From Polaribacter sp. (GTDB taxonomy: Bacteria; Bacteroidota; Bacteroidia; Flavobacteriales; Flavobacteriaceae): 64,000 bases of DNA. Position numbers and translations under genes: made by a program. The stretch is taken from the NCBI GenBank assembly GCA_028343155.1, contig JAOLXX010000012.1:1-64000 (forward strand), given 5' to 3'. Positions 43,746 to 54,761 of the stretch are shown here, piece after piece. The first letter of the stretch is position 1; each line of letters begins with the position of its first letter. Below the pieces are notes generated by a model that made no database searches, was not told the DNA's origin, and saw only the letters and a program-made list of their open reading frames with translations.

Positions 43746-43753
43746 TACATTTG
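43746..43753 (+). promoter_or_regulatory. Probable -7 box of hppA
   Basis: TACATTTG matches TAnnTTTG and lies 29 bases before the hppA ATG, just after the ppa terminator. No TTG is found at the ideal -33 distance. Confidence 0.5.
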
Positions 43754-43782
43754 TCACCGCTCAAATTTAATCAAAATAAAAT

Positions 43783-46089
43783 ATGGAATCAATGATGATA
43801 TGGATGCCGATTGTAATGGCCATACTAGGTCTTACGTTTATGCTAATAAAGAAGTCTTGGGTAATGAAACAAGATGCAGGTAATGGGAAAATGAAGGAAA
43901 TTTCTGACCATATTTACGAAGGTGCTTTGGCATTTTTAAAAGCGGAATACCGATTGCTAACATTTTTTGTCATCGGAGCCAGTCTTATTCTAACTGGAAT
44001 CGCTTTTTATATGGATACTACTTATTTAATCGTAGTGGCATTTATTATTGGCGCTATATTTTCTGCATTTGCTGGGAATATGGGGATGAAAATTGCAACC
44101 AAAACAAATGTTAGAACAACACAAGCTGCAAAAACGAGTTTGCCAAATGCTTTAAAAGTATCATTTGGAGGTGGAACCGTGATGGGTCTTGGCGTTGCGG
44201 GTCTTGCTGTATTGGGTTTAACAATGTTCTTTATTATATTCTACCAATTGTTTATGGGTGGTGAATGGACAAATACAGATCAGATGACAATTGTTTTAGA
44301 AGCATTAGCTGGGTTTTCTTTAGGAGCTGAATCTATTGCTTTGTTTGCAAGAGTTGGTGGAGGAATCTACACAAAAGCTGCCGATGTTGGCGCTGATTTA
44401 GCAGGAAAAGTACAAGCAGATATTCCAGAAGATGATCCAAGAAATCCTGCGACTATTGCAGATAATGTTGGTGATAATGTTGGAGATGTTGCTGGAATGG
44501 GAGCTGACTTATTTGGATCTTATGTTGCAACAGTATTAGCTGCCATGGTTTTAGGAAACTATGTTATTAAGGATATGGGAGGAAACATCGCAGATGCTTT
44601 TGGCGGAATAGGACCAATTTTATTACCAATGTCGATTGCAGGTGTTGGAATTATCATTTCTTTGATCGGAACCTTATTAGTTAAAATTTCATCGAACGAT
44701 GCAAAAGAAGCAGACGTACAAAAAGCATTAAACATCGGAAACTGGGCAGCTATTATAATGGTAGCTGTTGTATGTTTTGGATTAGTGACTTGGATGTTGC
44801 CAGCAACAATGCAAATGGAATTTTTTGGAGAAGGTCTTCAAGACATTTCTTCAATACGCGTATTTTATGCATGTTTAGTTGGTTTAGTAGTAGGTGCTGG
44901 AATCTCAGCTTTTACTGAATACTACACAGGATTAGGCTCGAAGCCAATTTTAAAAATTGTACAGCAATCAAGCACAGGAGCGGGTACCAATATTATAGCT
45001 GGTTTAGCTACAGGTATGATCTCTACATTCTCTTCTGTATTATTATTTGCAGCTGCAATATGGGCATCCTATGCTTTTGCTGGATTTTATGGTGTTGCTT
45101 TAGCAGCATCTGCAATGATGGCAACTACAGCGATGCAATTAGCGATTGATGCTTTTGGTCCTATTGCCGATAATGCCGGTGGTATTGCTGAAATGAGTGA
45201 ACAAGATCCGATCGTAAGAGAACGTACCGATATTTTAGATGCTGTTGGTAACACAACTGCTGCAACGGGTAAAGGTTTTGCCATTGCTTCAGCAGCCTTA
45301 ACATCATTGGCTCTATTTGCTGCCTATGTAACCTTTACAGGAATTGATGGAATTAACATCTTTAAAGCACCTGTATTAGCCATGTTATTTGTAGGTGGAA
45401 TGGTACCTGTAGTATTCTCTGCATTAGCAATGAATGCCGTTGGAAAGGCAGCGATGGAAATGGTAAATGAAGTAGTAAGACAGTTTAAAGAAATTCCAGG
45501 AATTATGGAAGGAACTGGAAAACCAGAATACGATAAATGTGTGGCTATTTCTACAAAAGCATCTTTAAAAGAAATGATGTTGCCAGGTATTTTAACGATA
45601 GGTTTCCCAATTCTTGTTGTGTTAGCAGGTAAATTAGTATACCAAGAAAACAATATGTTGGTTGCTGAAATGCTAGGAGGCTATATGGCAGGTGTTACTG
45701 TTTCTGGCGTACTTTGGGCTATTTTTCAAAACAATGCTGGCGGTGCATGGGACAATGCTAAAAAATCTTTTGAAGCTGGTGTAAAGATTAATGGCGTAAT
45801 GACTTACAAAGGCTCGGAAGCTCACAAGGCTGCCGTAACAGGTGATACCGTTGGTGACCCTTTTAAAGACACTTCAGGTCCATCAATGAATATTTTAATT
45901 AAACTTACCTGTTTAATTGGATTGGTTATTGCACCTATTTTAGGAGGACATTCTGAAACCAAATCTCATAGCGAAGAAACGAAGACAGAAGTGAAAGTTG
46001 ATATTACACAAACTTCTGAGGAGTTAGAAACGTCTAAAACTATGACAAGTAAAACTATTGACGGTATCGTAACTAAAAAGAAAGCATAA
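43783..46089 (+). CDS. hppA: Membrane-bound ion-translocating pyrophosphatase
   Basis: A 768-residue integral membrane pump with about 16 helices that couples PPi hydrolysis to ion transport. The signature [20 protein letters not shown] binds PPi-Mg, and [18 protein letters not shown] precedes it. [12 protein letters not shown] has Ala and Gly where potassium-independent enzymes have Lys and Thr, so it should be potassium dependent. Proton versus sodium pumping cannot be decided by eye. The charged C-terminal tail ([16 protein letters not shown] and on) is a lineage extension. Confidence 0.95.
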   Translation: MESMMIWMPIVMAILGLTFMLIKKSWVMKQDAGNGKMKEISDHIYEGALAFLKAEYRLLTFFVIGASLILTGIAFYMDTTYLIVVAFIIGAIFSAFAGNMGMKIATKTNVRTTQAAKTSLPNALKVSFGGGTVMGLGVAGLAVLGLTMFFIIFYQLFMGGEWTNTDQMTIVLEALAGFSLGAESIALFARVGGGIYTKAADVGADLAGKVQADIPEDDPRNPATIADNVGDNVGDVAGMGADLFGSYVATVLAAMVLGNYVIKDMGGNIADAFGGIGPILLPMSIAGVGIIISLIGTLLVKISSNDAKEADVQKALNIGNWAAIIMVAVVCFGLVTWMLPATMQMEFFGEGLQDISSIRVFYACLVGLVVGAGISAFTEYYTGLGSKPILKIVQQSSTGAGTNIIAGLATGMISTFSSVLLFAAAIWASYAFAGFYGVALAASAMMATTAMQLAIDAFGPIADNAGGIAEMSEQDPIVRERTDILDAVGNTTAATGKGFAIASAALTSLALFAAYVTFTGIDGINIFKAPVLAMLFVGGMVPVVFSALAMNAVGKAAMEMVNEVVRQFKEIPGIMEGTGKPEYDKCVAISTKASLKEMMLPGILTIGFPILVVLAGKLVYQENNMLVAEMLGGYMAGVTVSGVLWAIFQNNAGGAWDNAKKSFEAGVKINGVMTYKGSEAHKAAVTGDTVGDPFKDTSGPSMNILIKLTCLIGLVIAPILGGHSETKSHSEETKTEVKVDITQTSEELETSKTMTSKTIDGIVTKKKA

Positions 46090-46112
46090 CTACCATTAAT
46101 AAGAAAATAAAC

Positions 46113-46153
46113 GATCCCCAAAAAGTAAAACACTGTTTGGGGATTTTTTATTA
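46113..46153 (+). terminator. Terminator after hppA
   Basis: ATCCCCAAA and TTTGGGGAT form a stem with an 11-base loop followed by T6. Confidence 0.85.
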
Positions 46154-46186
46154 AAACTAAATTTGTAAAAAGTTCAATAATTTTAA

Positions 46187-46804
46187 ATGAAAAAAAAATA
46201 CTTTATCATAACTGTAATTACAATAATGGTCTCCTGCAATTCTCAAAGAAAACGTCCATTAATGGGAAAAACGATTTATCAACAAGAGCTAAACGCAAGC
46301 TATAAAGATGCTTCAAAATCGCCCTTAAAAAAGAAAGATTTAAAAGAATTTAAAGGCTTAGATTTTTTTCCTATAGACAGCTCTTTTATTGTAAAAGCTA
46401 GTTTCAAGAAAATAAAAAACGCGCCCGTTTTTGAAATGGCAACTACAACAAATAGAAAACCTTTGTATAAAGAATATGGTTTATTAAACTTTACATTGAA
46501 TGAAAAAAACTATGTACTGACCATTTATCAGAGTCAAAATGATTTGGAGGATGATGCGTATAACGATTTTTTATTTTTACCTTTCACAGACACTACTAGC
46601 GGAGACGAATCCTATGATGGTGGACGCTATATGGATGTTATGACAACAGACATAACAAGAGACAATACGATTGTATTAAATTTCAACAACACCTACAATC
46701 CTTATTGTGCCTACAACGAAAAATATTCTTGCCCTTTAACTCCCAGGAAAAACCATCTACAAATCGCAATAAAAGCTGGAATAAAAGCTTTTAAAAAATT
46801 GTAA
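46187..46804 (+). CDS. DUF1684 lipoprotein
   Basis: A 205-residue exported protein, lipidated at the cysteine of MVSCNS. KRPLMGKTIYQQELNASYKDASKSPL, LLNFTLNEKNYVLTIYQSQ, FLPFTDTTSGDESYDGGRYM and NNTYNPYCAYNEKYSCPL are the diagnostic DUF1684 blocks (Y-x-D-P-S/Y-N-P-x-C style). No enzymatic role is known. It stands alone between hppA and the small convergent pair. Confidence 0.88.
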   Translation: MKKKYFIITVITIMVSCNSQRKRPLMGKTIYQQELNASYKDASKSPLKKKDLKEFKGLDFFPIDSSFIVKASFKKIKNAPVFEMATTTNRKPLYKEYGLLNFTLNEKNYVLTIYQSQNDLEDDAYNDFLFLPFTDTTSGDESYDGGRYMDVMTTDITRDNTIVLNFNNTYNPYCAYNEKYSCPLTPRKNHLQIAIKAGIKAFKKL

Positions 46805-46911
46805 GAACACAAATCAATTTCTGTTTAAAAAGCTAGGATACAAACTGCTTATAATTGCACTTAGCAATATCACTCAAATTTACGATACGGCTTTTAAAAA
46901 CTAAATTAAGG

Positions 46912-47160
46912 TCACTTCATTTTTTTATTGGTAATATACAAACCATAAAGAGCACTGAAAACAACTTTAAAACCAAAAAAGTTTTTCCATTTACCGTCGG
47001 AAAAATTAGTTGCATGCACTGTTTTGAAATCTCCTGAAAATATTTCTGAAGAACTATTGATCAACAAAGGTAGTAGGGTAACTACTAGGAAAAAGGGAAT
47101 GGCAACTCTTAAAAAGTTGGATAAAAACTGCGGGTGTTTGATATTTTCTAAAAAAGGCAT
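46912..47160 (-). CDS. Small membrane protein coupled to the MazG-like gene
   Basis: An 82-residue protein with one hydrophobic segment (VAIPFFLVVTLLPLLIN) and a basic C terminus (YITNKKMK). Its ATG overlaps the stop of the upstream gene (TAATG), so translation is coupled. Family unknown. The pairing with an NTP pyrophosphohydrolase gives no obvious function. Confidence 0.7.
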   Translation of the reverse strand: MPFLENIKHPQFLSNFLRVAIPFFLVVTLLPLLINSSSEIFSGDFKTVHATNFSDGKWKNFFGFKVVFSALYGLYITNKKMK

Positions 47161-47486
47161 TATTTTAATTTTTGATTGTTATGATGACGCTCGTGATCAC
47201 GTTTTGTTTTGATGTCTAATTTCTTTTCGAAGGCGTCTTGCAAATCAATTCCTATTTGGTTTGCTAAGCACAAAACAACGAATAATACGTCTGCCAACTC
47301 CTCTCCTAAATCTTTGTTTTTATCAGATTCTTTTTCGCTTTGTTCTCCGTAACGTCTTGCAATAATACGTGCAACTTCACCAACTTCTTCTGTTAATTGC
47401 GCCATGTTTGTCAACTCATTAAAATAACGAACTCCATGAGTATTAATCCAATCGTCAACTTGCTTTTGTGCGTTTTCTATGTTCAT
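47160..47486 (-). CDS. MazG-like nucleotide pyrophosphohydrolase
   Basis: A 108-residue all-alpha enzyme: LTEEVGEVARIIARRYGEQ and DLGEELADVLFVVLCLANQIGIDL give the E-E-x-x-E and E-x-x-D metal ligands of the MazG family. It may hydrolyse house-cleaning NTPs. It is the second such enzyme in the window (the other is at 35040-35426) and has a different sequence type. Confidence 0.9.
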   Translation of the reverse strand: MNIENAQKQVDDWINTHGVRYFNELTNMAQLTEEVGEVARIIARRYGEQSEKESDKNKDLGEELADVLFVVLCLANQIGIDLQDAFEKKLDIKTKRDHERHHNNQKLK

Positions 47487-47711
47487 TCTTTTTTGTTTCA
47501 GAATTGCAAAGTTACAAAGTCTGAAAGATAAACTTTCTAAAATAGCTTGGTTTGTTTCTAAAAAAACAGTTTTAAGAAATACAAACCAGTAGACTCCCTT
47601 CTATAATTTTATAAATTTATCAAAATAAAACTTAAAAATGGCGCCTTATTTTTAATAACTCTTAACAAGAAAAAAGGACCCTTGGAGATGAAGTATTATT
47701 TCTTTTATCCG

Positions 47712-47719
47712 TAAATTTG
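47712..47719 (+). promoter_or_regulatory. -7 box of ccsBA
   Basis: TAAATTTG matches TAnnTTTG, 30 bases before the ccsBA ATG. Confidence 0.5.
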
Positions 47720-47748
47720 CGGTACGCTATAAAATTACCAAATAACGG

Positions 47749-50700
47749 ATGAAAAATATTTTTAAGATACTATACTCTACACGCTTAATGGCGGTTTTAT
47801 TCATCCTTTATGCTACTGCAATGGGAGTTGCCACTTTCATTGAAAATGATTTTGGCACACAAACCTCTAAAGCATTAGTTTATAATGCTTGGTGGTTTGA
47901 ATTAATTATGGTCTTCTTTGTGATTAATTTCTTTGGAAATATTTTTAGATATCGCTTGTATAAAAAAGAAAAATGGGCTGTTTTATTATTTCATGTAGCC
48001 TTCTTATTTATTCTTATTGGAGCAGGGATTACTCGCTATATTGGTTATGAAGGCATTATGCTGATCAAAGAGGGAGAAACTACCAATAAATTTTTATCAG
48101 AAACCACCTATTTAAACGTGTTTGTAGATAACAATGAACTCCAAAAACCAGAAATCAATAGCCCTTTATTATTGTCTGCTTGGGGTAAAAACACATGGTC
48201 TTATTCAGATAATTTTAAGAGTAATAATGAGAAGCAAAATTTCAATATTGAATTGGTAGATTACATTCCCTGGGCAGAAAAAAAATTAGTGGAAGATGAA
48301 AATGGTATCGAACATTTATTTTTTGTAGAATCTTCGGAAGGAACGCGTCATGAACATTGGTTAAAAAAAGGAACTATCCAAAATATTCATGGCGTTTTAG
48401 TTGGTTTTGATGCAACAGATAATAATGCTTCTATCAACTTCACAAAAGAAGATGGCTCTCTAAAAATGATAGCCAAAGAGAATGGAGATTGGTTTCGAAT
48501 GGCAGATCAAGAAAAAGGGATAATTATAAAAGATAGTGTTCAAAATTTTCAATTTTTAACATTACACAACCTTGCCGGATTACAATTTGTGATTCCAAGA
48601 CCCGCAGAAAAAGGAATCATGAAGACTATTCGTGGACCAAAAGATGATAAAAAATTAGATGTTATCATTTTAGATATTCATAGTAAAAATGAAACAGAAA
48701 GAATAGAATTAACAGGAGGTAAATATAATTCTGAAGGCGCTAAAGAAGTTTCTGTAAGTGGATTAAACTTTAGAATGCAATACGGCGCAAAAATTTTAGA
48801 AACACCATTTTCTGTGAAGTTGAATGATTTTCAATTAGAAAAATATCCCGGATCTGAAAGTGCTGCAGCCTATGCTAGTGAAATAACAGTAAACGATATA
48901 GAAGAAAAATTTGACTATAAAATTTTCATGAATCACATCCTGGATCATAAAGGCTACAAGTTTTTTCAATCTAGTTATGATTTATCTGGAGAAAAAGAAG
49001 AAACGCATCTTTCTGTAAACCATGATTTTTTAGGAACATTCGTCACTTATTTGGGATATTCATTATTATATATTGGCTTAATTTGTATGCTGTTTGCAAA
49101 AAACACACATTTTAACGATTTAAAAAAAGGATTGAAAAAAATCAGAAAGAAAAAATTGACTTTATCTGTAATAGCCACGTTATTTCTAGCTAGTGTTAGT
49201 TTTTCACAACACACAGCACACGCGTCAAATAGCATTTCAAATCAACAAATAGATTCTATTTTGCAAGCGAATTTGGTCGATATTGAACATGCAGAAAGTT
49301 TTAATAAATTGGTAATTCAGGATGCTGGAGGACGAATGAAACCTTCGCATACATTTGCTTCTGAATTGGTCAGAAAAGTTAGCAAATCAGAAAGTTTTAA
49401 TGGGATGCAACCCAGTCAGGTTTTGCTGTCAATTATTGAAAACCCAAGGCTTTGGTTTGAAGTACCTGTTATTTATTTAGAGAAAGGAAATACAAAAATT
49501 AGAAAAACTTTGAGCATTCCAGTCACTGCTAAATATGCTCGTTTGTCGGATTTCATTACCCCAAGAGGCGTTTATAAAATAAAAGAGCAAGTTGCTGAAG
49601 CTCAGAAAAAAAATGTAAAAAATAAATTTGAGAAAGATTTAATTAAAATTGATAGACGCGTTGGCTTATTATATAGTGCGATTGGTGGCGGTATTTTTCG
49701 TATTTATCCAATTCCTAATGATGAAAACAACACGTGGGTCTCTCAACCAGAAACCTCAACTGCAGGTTTTAAAGGAACAGACTCTGTTTTTGTACGTCAA
49801 TCTTTACCTGTTTACATCCAGCTTTTACAGGAAGGTAAAAAGACAAAAAAATACACAAAAGCAGCACAAATTTTAGAAGGAATTAAAAAGTTTCAGAAAA
49901 AATTTGGAGCAGCTGTATATCCTTCAGAGGATAAAATTGATTTGGAAATTTCTTATAACAAGCTGCAACCTTTTCAAAGACTTGCAAAATATTATGGTTA
50001 TCTAAGTTTACTTTTAATCCTATTTGTTTTTGTAGAAATTTTCAATACAAAAAAATGGGTTAATATTCTTGTTAGGATTTTAATTGGAGGAGTAATTTCT
50101 TTATTTACATTACATACTTTAGGTTTAGTTTCACGCTGGTTTATTAGTGGAAATGCGCCTTGGAGCAATGCTTATGAATCCATCATTTATGTTGCCTGGG
50201 CAACCATGTTATTTGGTTTGTTCTTTGGGAGAAAATCTGCTTTAACAATTACAGCAACAACCTTTTTAACGGCGATTATTTTAGCTTTTGCGCATCAAAA
50301 TTGGCTGGATCCAGAGATTGCAAATTTACAACCTGTTTTAAATTCTTGGTGGTTGTTGGTGCACGTTTCAATAATTGTAGCAAGTTACGGCCCCTTTTCT
50401 TTGGGAATGATTCTGGGTATCTTTGCTATAATTTTGATAATTTTCACCACCGAAAAGAATAAAAAGAAAATAAATTTACACATCAAGGAAATTACCATTA
50501 TTAATGAAATGGCAATTACTGTTGGTTTGGTAATGTTAACTATTGGAAACTTTCTTGGTGGAATGTGGGCAAATGAAAGTTGGGGCCGTTATTGGGGTTG
50601 GGACCCAAAAGAAACTTGGGCATTGATCTCTATTATAATTTATGCTTTTGTTTTACACATGCGTTTAATACCGGGTTTAAGAGGAAAATTATCTTTTAAT

Positions 50701-50892
50701 TTTGCCTCTGCATTTGCTTATTTATCAATAATGATGACTTATTTTGGTGTAAATTTCTATTTATCAGGATTACATTCTTACGCGAGTGGAGACAAAGCTG
50801 TAACACCTAGAGAGGCTTATATTTACATTTTTATACTAGTCTTACTTACTGTCATTGCTTCCTTCAAATACAAGAAATACTTTAAAAAGTAA
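47749..50892 (+). CDS. ccsBA: Cytochrome c biogenesis protein CcsBA (ResB-CcsA fusion)
   Basis: A 1047-residue system II heme-ligation protein. The N-terminal ResB-like part has membrane segments (MAVLFILYATAMGVATFIEND) and a large periplasmic loop. The C-terminal CcsA part holds the WWD domain WANESWGRYWGWDPKETWA that binds heme, and YASYG-like flanking histidine segments. It moves heme out and joins it to cytochrome c. The fused form is common in Bacteroidota. The downstream gene overlaps only if the wrong start is used. Confidence 0.93.
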   Translation: MKNIFKILYSTRLMAVLFILYATAMGVATFIENDFGTQTSKALVYNAWWFELIMVFFVINFFGNIFRYRLYKKEKWAVLLFHVAFLFILIGAGITRYIGYEGIMLIKEGETTNKFLSETTYLNVFVDNNELQKPEINSPLLLSAWGKNTWSYSDNFKSNNEKQNFNIELVDYIPWAEKKLVEDENGIEHLFFVESSEGTRHEHWLKKGTIQNIHGVLVGFDATDNNASINFTKEDGSLKMIAKENGDWFRMADQEKGIIIKDSVQNFQFLTLHNLAGLQFVIPRPAEKGIMKTIRGPKDDKKLDVIILDIHSKNETERIELTGGKYNSEGAKEVSVSGLNFRMQYGAKILETPFSVKLNDFQLEKYPGSESAAAYASEITVNDIEEKFDYKIFMNHILDHKGYKFFQSSYDLSGEKEETHLSVNHDFLGTFVTYLGYSLLYIGLICMLFAKNTHFNDLKKGLKKIRKKKLTLSVIATLFLASVSFSQHTAHASNSISNQQIDSILQANLVDIEHAESFNKLVIQDAGGRMKPSHTFASELVRKVSKSESFNGMQPSQVLLSIIENPRLWFEVPVIYLEKGNTKIRKTLSIPVTAKYARLSDFITPRGVYKIKEQVAEAQKKNVKNKFEKDLIKIDRRVGLLYSAIGGGIFRIYPIPNDENNTWVSQPETSTAGFKGTDSVFVRQSLPVYIQLLQEGKKTKKYTKAAQILEGIKKFQKKFGAAVYPSEDKIDLEISYNKLQPFQRLAKYYGYLSLLLILFVFVEIFNTKKWVNILVRILIGGVISLFTLHTLGLVSRWFISGNAPWSNAYESIIYVAWATMLFGLFFGRKSALTITATTFLTAIILAFAHQNWLDPEIANLQPVLNSWWLLVHVSIIVASYGPFSLGMILGIFAIILIIFTTEKNKKKINLHIKEITIINEMAITVGLVMLTIGNFLGGMWANESWGRYWGWDPKETWALISIIIYAFVLHMRLIPGLRGKLSFNFASAFAYLSIMMTYFGVNFYLSGLHSYASGDKAVTPREAYIYIFILVLLTVIASFKYKKYFKK

Positions 50893-50915
50893 CGTTATAA
50901 TTTACCAAGAAAATG

Positions 50916-50923
50916 TATTTTTG
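50916..50923 (+). promoter_or_regulatory. -7 box of the gene at 50951
   Basis: TATTTTTG lies 28 bases before the ATG at 50951 and supports that start over an upstream one inside ccsBA. Confidence 0.5.
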
Positions 50924-50950
50924 CTTTTTAACCTAAATCAAAAAAATACG

Positions 50951-51466
50951 ATGTTTCATAAAAATATAAAATTAATTTTAGCTGGTTTAATTTCTGTTTG
51001 GGCAGTGTATGAATTTAGCCAATTACACATAATGAATGGAATTTCAATCTTATTATTAGCAGGGATTTTTGTTTTATTCTATTTTAAAAATGAATTTATT
51101 TTACTAGCTTTCTTACAGTTACGTAAGCAAAACTTTGAAGGAACAAAAAAATGGTTGGGATATATTAAAAACCCCGAAGCTGCTTTAATCGTTAAGCAGC
51201 AAGGATATTATAATTATTTACACGGTATTATATTGAGTCAAACAAATATTACACAAGCTGAAAAATTTTTGCGTAAAGCGGTAAAATTAGGTTTGGCAAT
51301 GGATCATGATTTGGCAATGGCTAAATTACAATTAGCAGGAATCTCAATGACGAAAAGACGCAAACGAGAAGCAACTAATTTAATGGCAGAAGCTAAAAAA
51401 TTAGATAAACACGGAATGCTAAAAGAGCAAATGCAAATGATGAAACAGCAAATGAAGAAAATTTAA
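50951..51466 (+). CDS. Membrane-anchored helical-repeat (TPR-like) protein
   Basis: A 171-residue protein beginning with two membrane segments (KLILAGLISVWAVYEF, GISILLLAGIFVLFYF), followed by TPR-like helices (QGYYNYLHGIILSQTN, AEKFLRKAVKLGLAMDHDLAMAKLQLAG) and a methionine/glutamine-rich tail (MKQQMKK). It may act as a scaffold. The ATG at 50951 is preferred because a promoter lies just ahead and the 32 earlier codons overlap ccsBA. Confidence 0.72.
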   Translation: MFHKNIKLILAGLISVWAVYEFSQLHIMNGISILLLAGIFVLFYFKNEFILLAFLQLRKQNFEGTKKWLGYIKNPEAALIVKQQGYYNYLHGIILSQTNITQAEKFLRKAVKLGLAMDHDLAMAKLQLAGISMTKRRKREATNLMAEAKKLDKHGMLKEQMQMMKQQMKKI

Positions 51467-51642
51467 TAAGTATTTCTTTTTTTCGAAGATGAGTGCATGA
51501 ATCTTGCTTCAAACATCACTTAAGTTTCATCTTAAAAAAAACAATCTTCTTTTACTATTATAATAAAAACCCGTGTTTTAAGGAGATCTTTGTTATTTTT
51601 TCTATCTGCTTTTTGTATTATTAATTTTAAAGAAAATCAGAA

Positions 51643-53220
51643 TTATTTCAGTCTAGTTAGACTTAAATCTTTGTTATATTGAACGATAAACAACCCTTTG
51701 TTTTCAGAAATACCAACCAATTTATTAGAATAGTCAAACTTACTTTCTACCCGATAAGAAGCGCCTTTTAGAAAGGTAGATTGTAAGTCGTTACCAGAAG
51801 CTAAACGGATTAAAACATCATAGGTAATATCAAAACCTTTGGTTGCATAAAAAGAAGGTAAGGCATTATTTTCCTTATAATACTGGCGATTAAATAATTG
51901 TGTTGAGGCAGAAGCTTCGTTCACAAACCGATCGCTCACATAGGTGAAATTTAATTTGGCTAATTTAAAATTATCAATTTTATCATAAGCAGTTCCTTTG
52001 TTGTAAGAAAAGATGCGCATGTTTAGTGAATCTGACAAACTGTTCGCACTATTAATCGCATCTGCTATAATTACATTATCATCTGTAGCCATTATAACCC
52101 AATTATAAACATCTGGTTTAAAAACATCTGTAAAGCGTTCTCTTGCAATATACCCCTCTTTAGGTTTTACAACATGAACCATAGAAATAGAATCATGTTT
52201 TTCTAAAAACTGTTTTATAAAAGAGGTAGAAATAGTTGACACCGCATCCCCATCCCCCACTAAAATTAAGTTTTGATTGGAAATACTGTCTTTAATATAA
52301 CGAATCAATTCTGCTCGAAACACATTTTTTTCTGGTGAAGCCTTAATTAAATTAACCGCAGAAAACTTAGATTGATTTTTTGAATAGAATGGAAAAATAA
52401 CTGGCACTTTTAAACTGTTAGAAACGATTTCTGTTTCCTCTGAATACAAAGGACCTATAATCACATCATTTTTATTTAAATCATTATCCGCTAAAAGAGT
52501 CCTTATTCTAGTTCCATTTCTTTCGGTATCAAAAACATTTAATTCTATTGAAACTCCTTGTTTTCTAATAGAATCAACCGCTATTTTAGCTCCTAAATAA
52601 AAATCAGTGACAATATTTGCCAATTTACTTTTCATAAAAAGGGCATTGCCGGCTATTGTATCATTTTCATTGGTCTTAAAAGGAAATAACAATGCCGCTT
52701 TTAATGAACTGTTTTCGGCAATAAAATCTTCGTAAATCGTTTTTTCTGGTACTTTGCCTTTTTCTATTGGTTTTATTTTTATAATTTGCCCAACTTTCAA
52801 CCCTTCAATTAACTCAGGATTTAAAGTGATTAAATCTTCTTGTGAAACATTATAAAAACGAGTCAGGCTATAAAAAGCGTCTCCTTTTTTTACTTCATAA
52901 ACAACAAAACTCTTTGAAAGATTACTTAAAAGCTCCTTTTTATAATTTATCTCTTTCTCATTACTAGGGATATTTTCTAAGACCTTAGTTAAAACTTTTA
53001 TTTTTTTATTAGGAATTACGATCACTGTGTTTACTTCAGGCTTTCTAATGACATCAGGGTTTAGTCGCAGTAAATCTTTGGTTTTCATATCTAATCTCTT
53101 AGCGATAGTTTTCATTGTTTCGCCTTCTTTGATTTTATAGTCGATGTACTTTTTTTGCTGTCCGCAAGAGACAGAAAACGTTAAAATACACAGAAAAACA
53201 AAAAACTTTAGATGTTTCAT
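51643..53220 (-). CDS. LysM-domain lipoprotein with periplasmic-binding (type I) domain
   Basis: A 525-residue lipoprotein (cysteine in FSVSCGQQ). Two LysM domains follow, DYKIKEGETMKTIAKRLDMKTKDLL and YEVKKGDAFYSLTRFYNVSQEDLI, then a periplasmic-binding-protein type I fold of about 350 residues (ALLFPFK, FYLGAKIAVDSIRKQG, VIIGPLYSEETEIV, FDITYDVLIRLA). It could bind peptidoglycan and a ligand or protein. Its ATG lies just 5 bases after the guaA stop, so it is cotranscribed with guaA for no evident reason. Confidence 0.88.
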   Translation of the reverse strand: MKHLKFFVFLCILTFSVSCGQQKKYIDYKIKEGETMKTIAKRLDMKTKDLLRLNPDVIRKPEVNTVIVIPNKKIKVLTKVLENIPSNEKEINYKKELLSNLSKSFVVYEVKKGDAFYSLTRFYNVSQEDLITLNPELIEGLKVGQIIKIKPIEKGKVPEKTIYEDFIAENSSLKAALLFPFKTNENDTIAGNALFMKSKLANIVTDFYLGAKIAVDSIRKQGVSIELNVFDTERNGTRIRTLLADNDLNKNDVIIGPLYSEETEIVSNSLKVPVIFPFYSKNQSKFSAVNLIKASPEKNVFRAELIRYIKDSISNQNLILVGDGDAVSTISTSFIKQFLEKHDSISMVHVVKPKEGYIARERFTDVFKPDVYNWVIMATDDNVIIADAINSANSLSDSLNMRIFSYNKGTAYDKIDNFKLAKLNFTYVSDRFVNEASASTQLFNRQYYKENNALPSFYATKGFDITYDVLIRLASGNDLQSTFLKGASYRVESKFDYSNKLVGISENKGLFIVQYNKDLSLTRLK

Positions 53221-53225
53221 ATACA

Positions 53226-54761
53226 TTATTCCCATTCTATTGTTGCGGGTGGTTTTGAACTAATATCATACACAACCCTGTTTACACCTTTTACTTGGTT
53301 TATAATTTTATTAGATGTTTTCTGTAAAAACTCATAAGGTAAATTTACCCAATCTGCCGTCATTCCGTCAGTACTTTCTACAGCTCTTAGGGCGACCACT
53401 TTTTCGTAAGTTCTTTCGTCTCCCATAACTCCTACAGAGTTTACTGGAAGTAACATTGCACCTGCTTGCCAAACCTTATCATACAATCCCTCCTCTTTTA
53501 AACCATTTATAAAAACAGCATCAACTTCTTGTAAAATACGAATTTTATCTGCGGTAACATCCCCTAAAATACGAATCCCTAGACCAGGGCCAGGAAATGG
53601 ATGACGACCTAATAACTCAGGATCAATCCCCATAGAAGCTCCTACTCTTCTTACTTCGTCTTTAAAAATCATTCGCAAAGGTTCTACAACCTTTAATTTC
53701 ATAAAATCTGGTAATCCTCCTACATTATGGTGACTTTTAATCGTTGCGGAAGGACCTCCATTCACAGAAACAGACTCAATAACATCTGGGTAAATAGTTC
53801 CTTGAGCTAACCAGGTTACATCTGTAATTTGATTAGCTTCATCATCAAAAACTTCTATAAAAGAATTTCCAATTGCTTTTCTTTTCTTCTCCGGATCTAA
53901 AACTCCCGATAAGGCTTTCAAAAAACGTGCCGAAGCATCTACACCCTTAACGTTTAAACCCATACCTTCGTATTGTGTCAATACACTTTCGAACTCATCT
54001 TTACGTAAAAGTCCGTTATTTACAAAAATACAATATAAGTTTTTGCCAATTGCTTTGTTTAATAAAACTGCTGCAACAGTAGAGTCTACCCCTCCAGAAA
54101 GTCCTAAAACTACTCTATCGCTTCCAACTTTTTCTTTGATTGCTGCTACGGTACTTTCTACAAAAGAATCTGGTGTCCAAGTTTGTGCAACACCTGCAAT
54201 TTTTACTAAAAAATTTTCTAATAATTGTTTTCCATCTTTAGAATGATATACTTCTGGGTGAAATTGAATCGCAAAAGTTGCTTCTCCTTCAATTTTATAG
54301 GCAGCATTTTTAACATCTTTTGTGCTTGCTAATAATTCTCCGTTTGTTGGTAATTCTTTTATCGTATCTGAATGACTCATCCAAACTTGACTTCCTTCTG
54401 AAATGTTCTCAAAGAAAGTTTCATCGCTTTTTACATATGATAAATTTGCTCTACCATATTCTCTTGTATTAGAAGGTGCTACTTTTCCTCCAGAAAAATG
54501 AGCTAAATATTGCGCTCCATAACAAACCGCCAAGACGGGTTTTTTGCCTCTTATTTGTGATAAATCTGGATGTAGCACATTTTCTGCTCTTACTGAATTT
54601 GGGCTTCCGGATAAGATAACCGCTTTGAATTCTGATTGATTTTTAGGAAGATGGTTATAAGGATGAATTTCACAGTAAATGTTTAACTCTCTAACTCTTC
54701 TTGCAATTAGCTGTGTGTATTGCGATCCAAAATCTAAAATAAGTACGTTGTTTTGTTGCAT
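53226..54761 (-). CDS. guaA: GMP synthase (glutamine-hydrolysing)
   Basis: A 511-residue bifunctional enzyme. The glutaminase half has the nucleophile in [12 protein letters not shown] and the H-E pair in [10 protein letters not shown]; the synthetase half has the PP-loop [13 protein letters not shown] and [14 protein letters not shown]. It amidates XMP to GMP. ATG at 54761 ([12 protein letters not shown]) is preferred; a TTG two codons upstream is possible. Confidence 0.97.
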   Translation of the reverse strand: MQQNNVLILDFGSQYTQLIARRVRELNIYCEIHPYNHLPKNQSEFKAVILSGSPNSVRAENVLHPDLSQIRGKKPVLAVCYGAQYLAHFSGGKVAPSNTREYGRANLSYVKSDETFFENISEGSQVWMSHSDTIKELPTNGELLASTKDVKNAAYKIEGEATFAIQFHPEVYHSKDGKQLLENFLVKIAGVAQTWTPDSFVESTVAAIKEKVGSDRVVLGLSGGVDSTVAAVLLNKAIGKNLYCIFVNNGLLRKDEFESVLTQYEGMGLNVKGVDASARFLKALSGVLDPEKKRKAIGNSFIEVFDDEANQITDVTWLAQGTIYPDVIESVSVNGGPSATIKSHHNVGGLPDFMKLKVVEPLRMIFKDEVRRVGASMGIDPELLGRHPFPGPGLGIRILGDVTADKIRILQEVDAVFINGLKEEGLYDKVWQAGAMLLPVNSVGVMGDERTYEKVVALRAVESTDGMTADWVNLPYEFLQKTSNKIINQVKGVNRVVYDISSKPPATIEWE

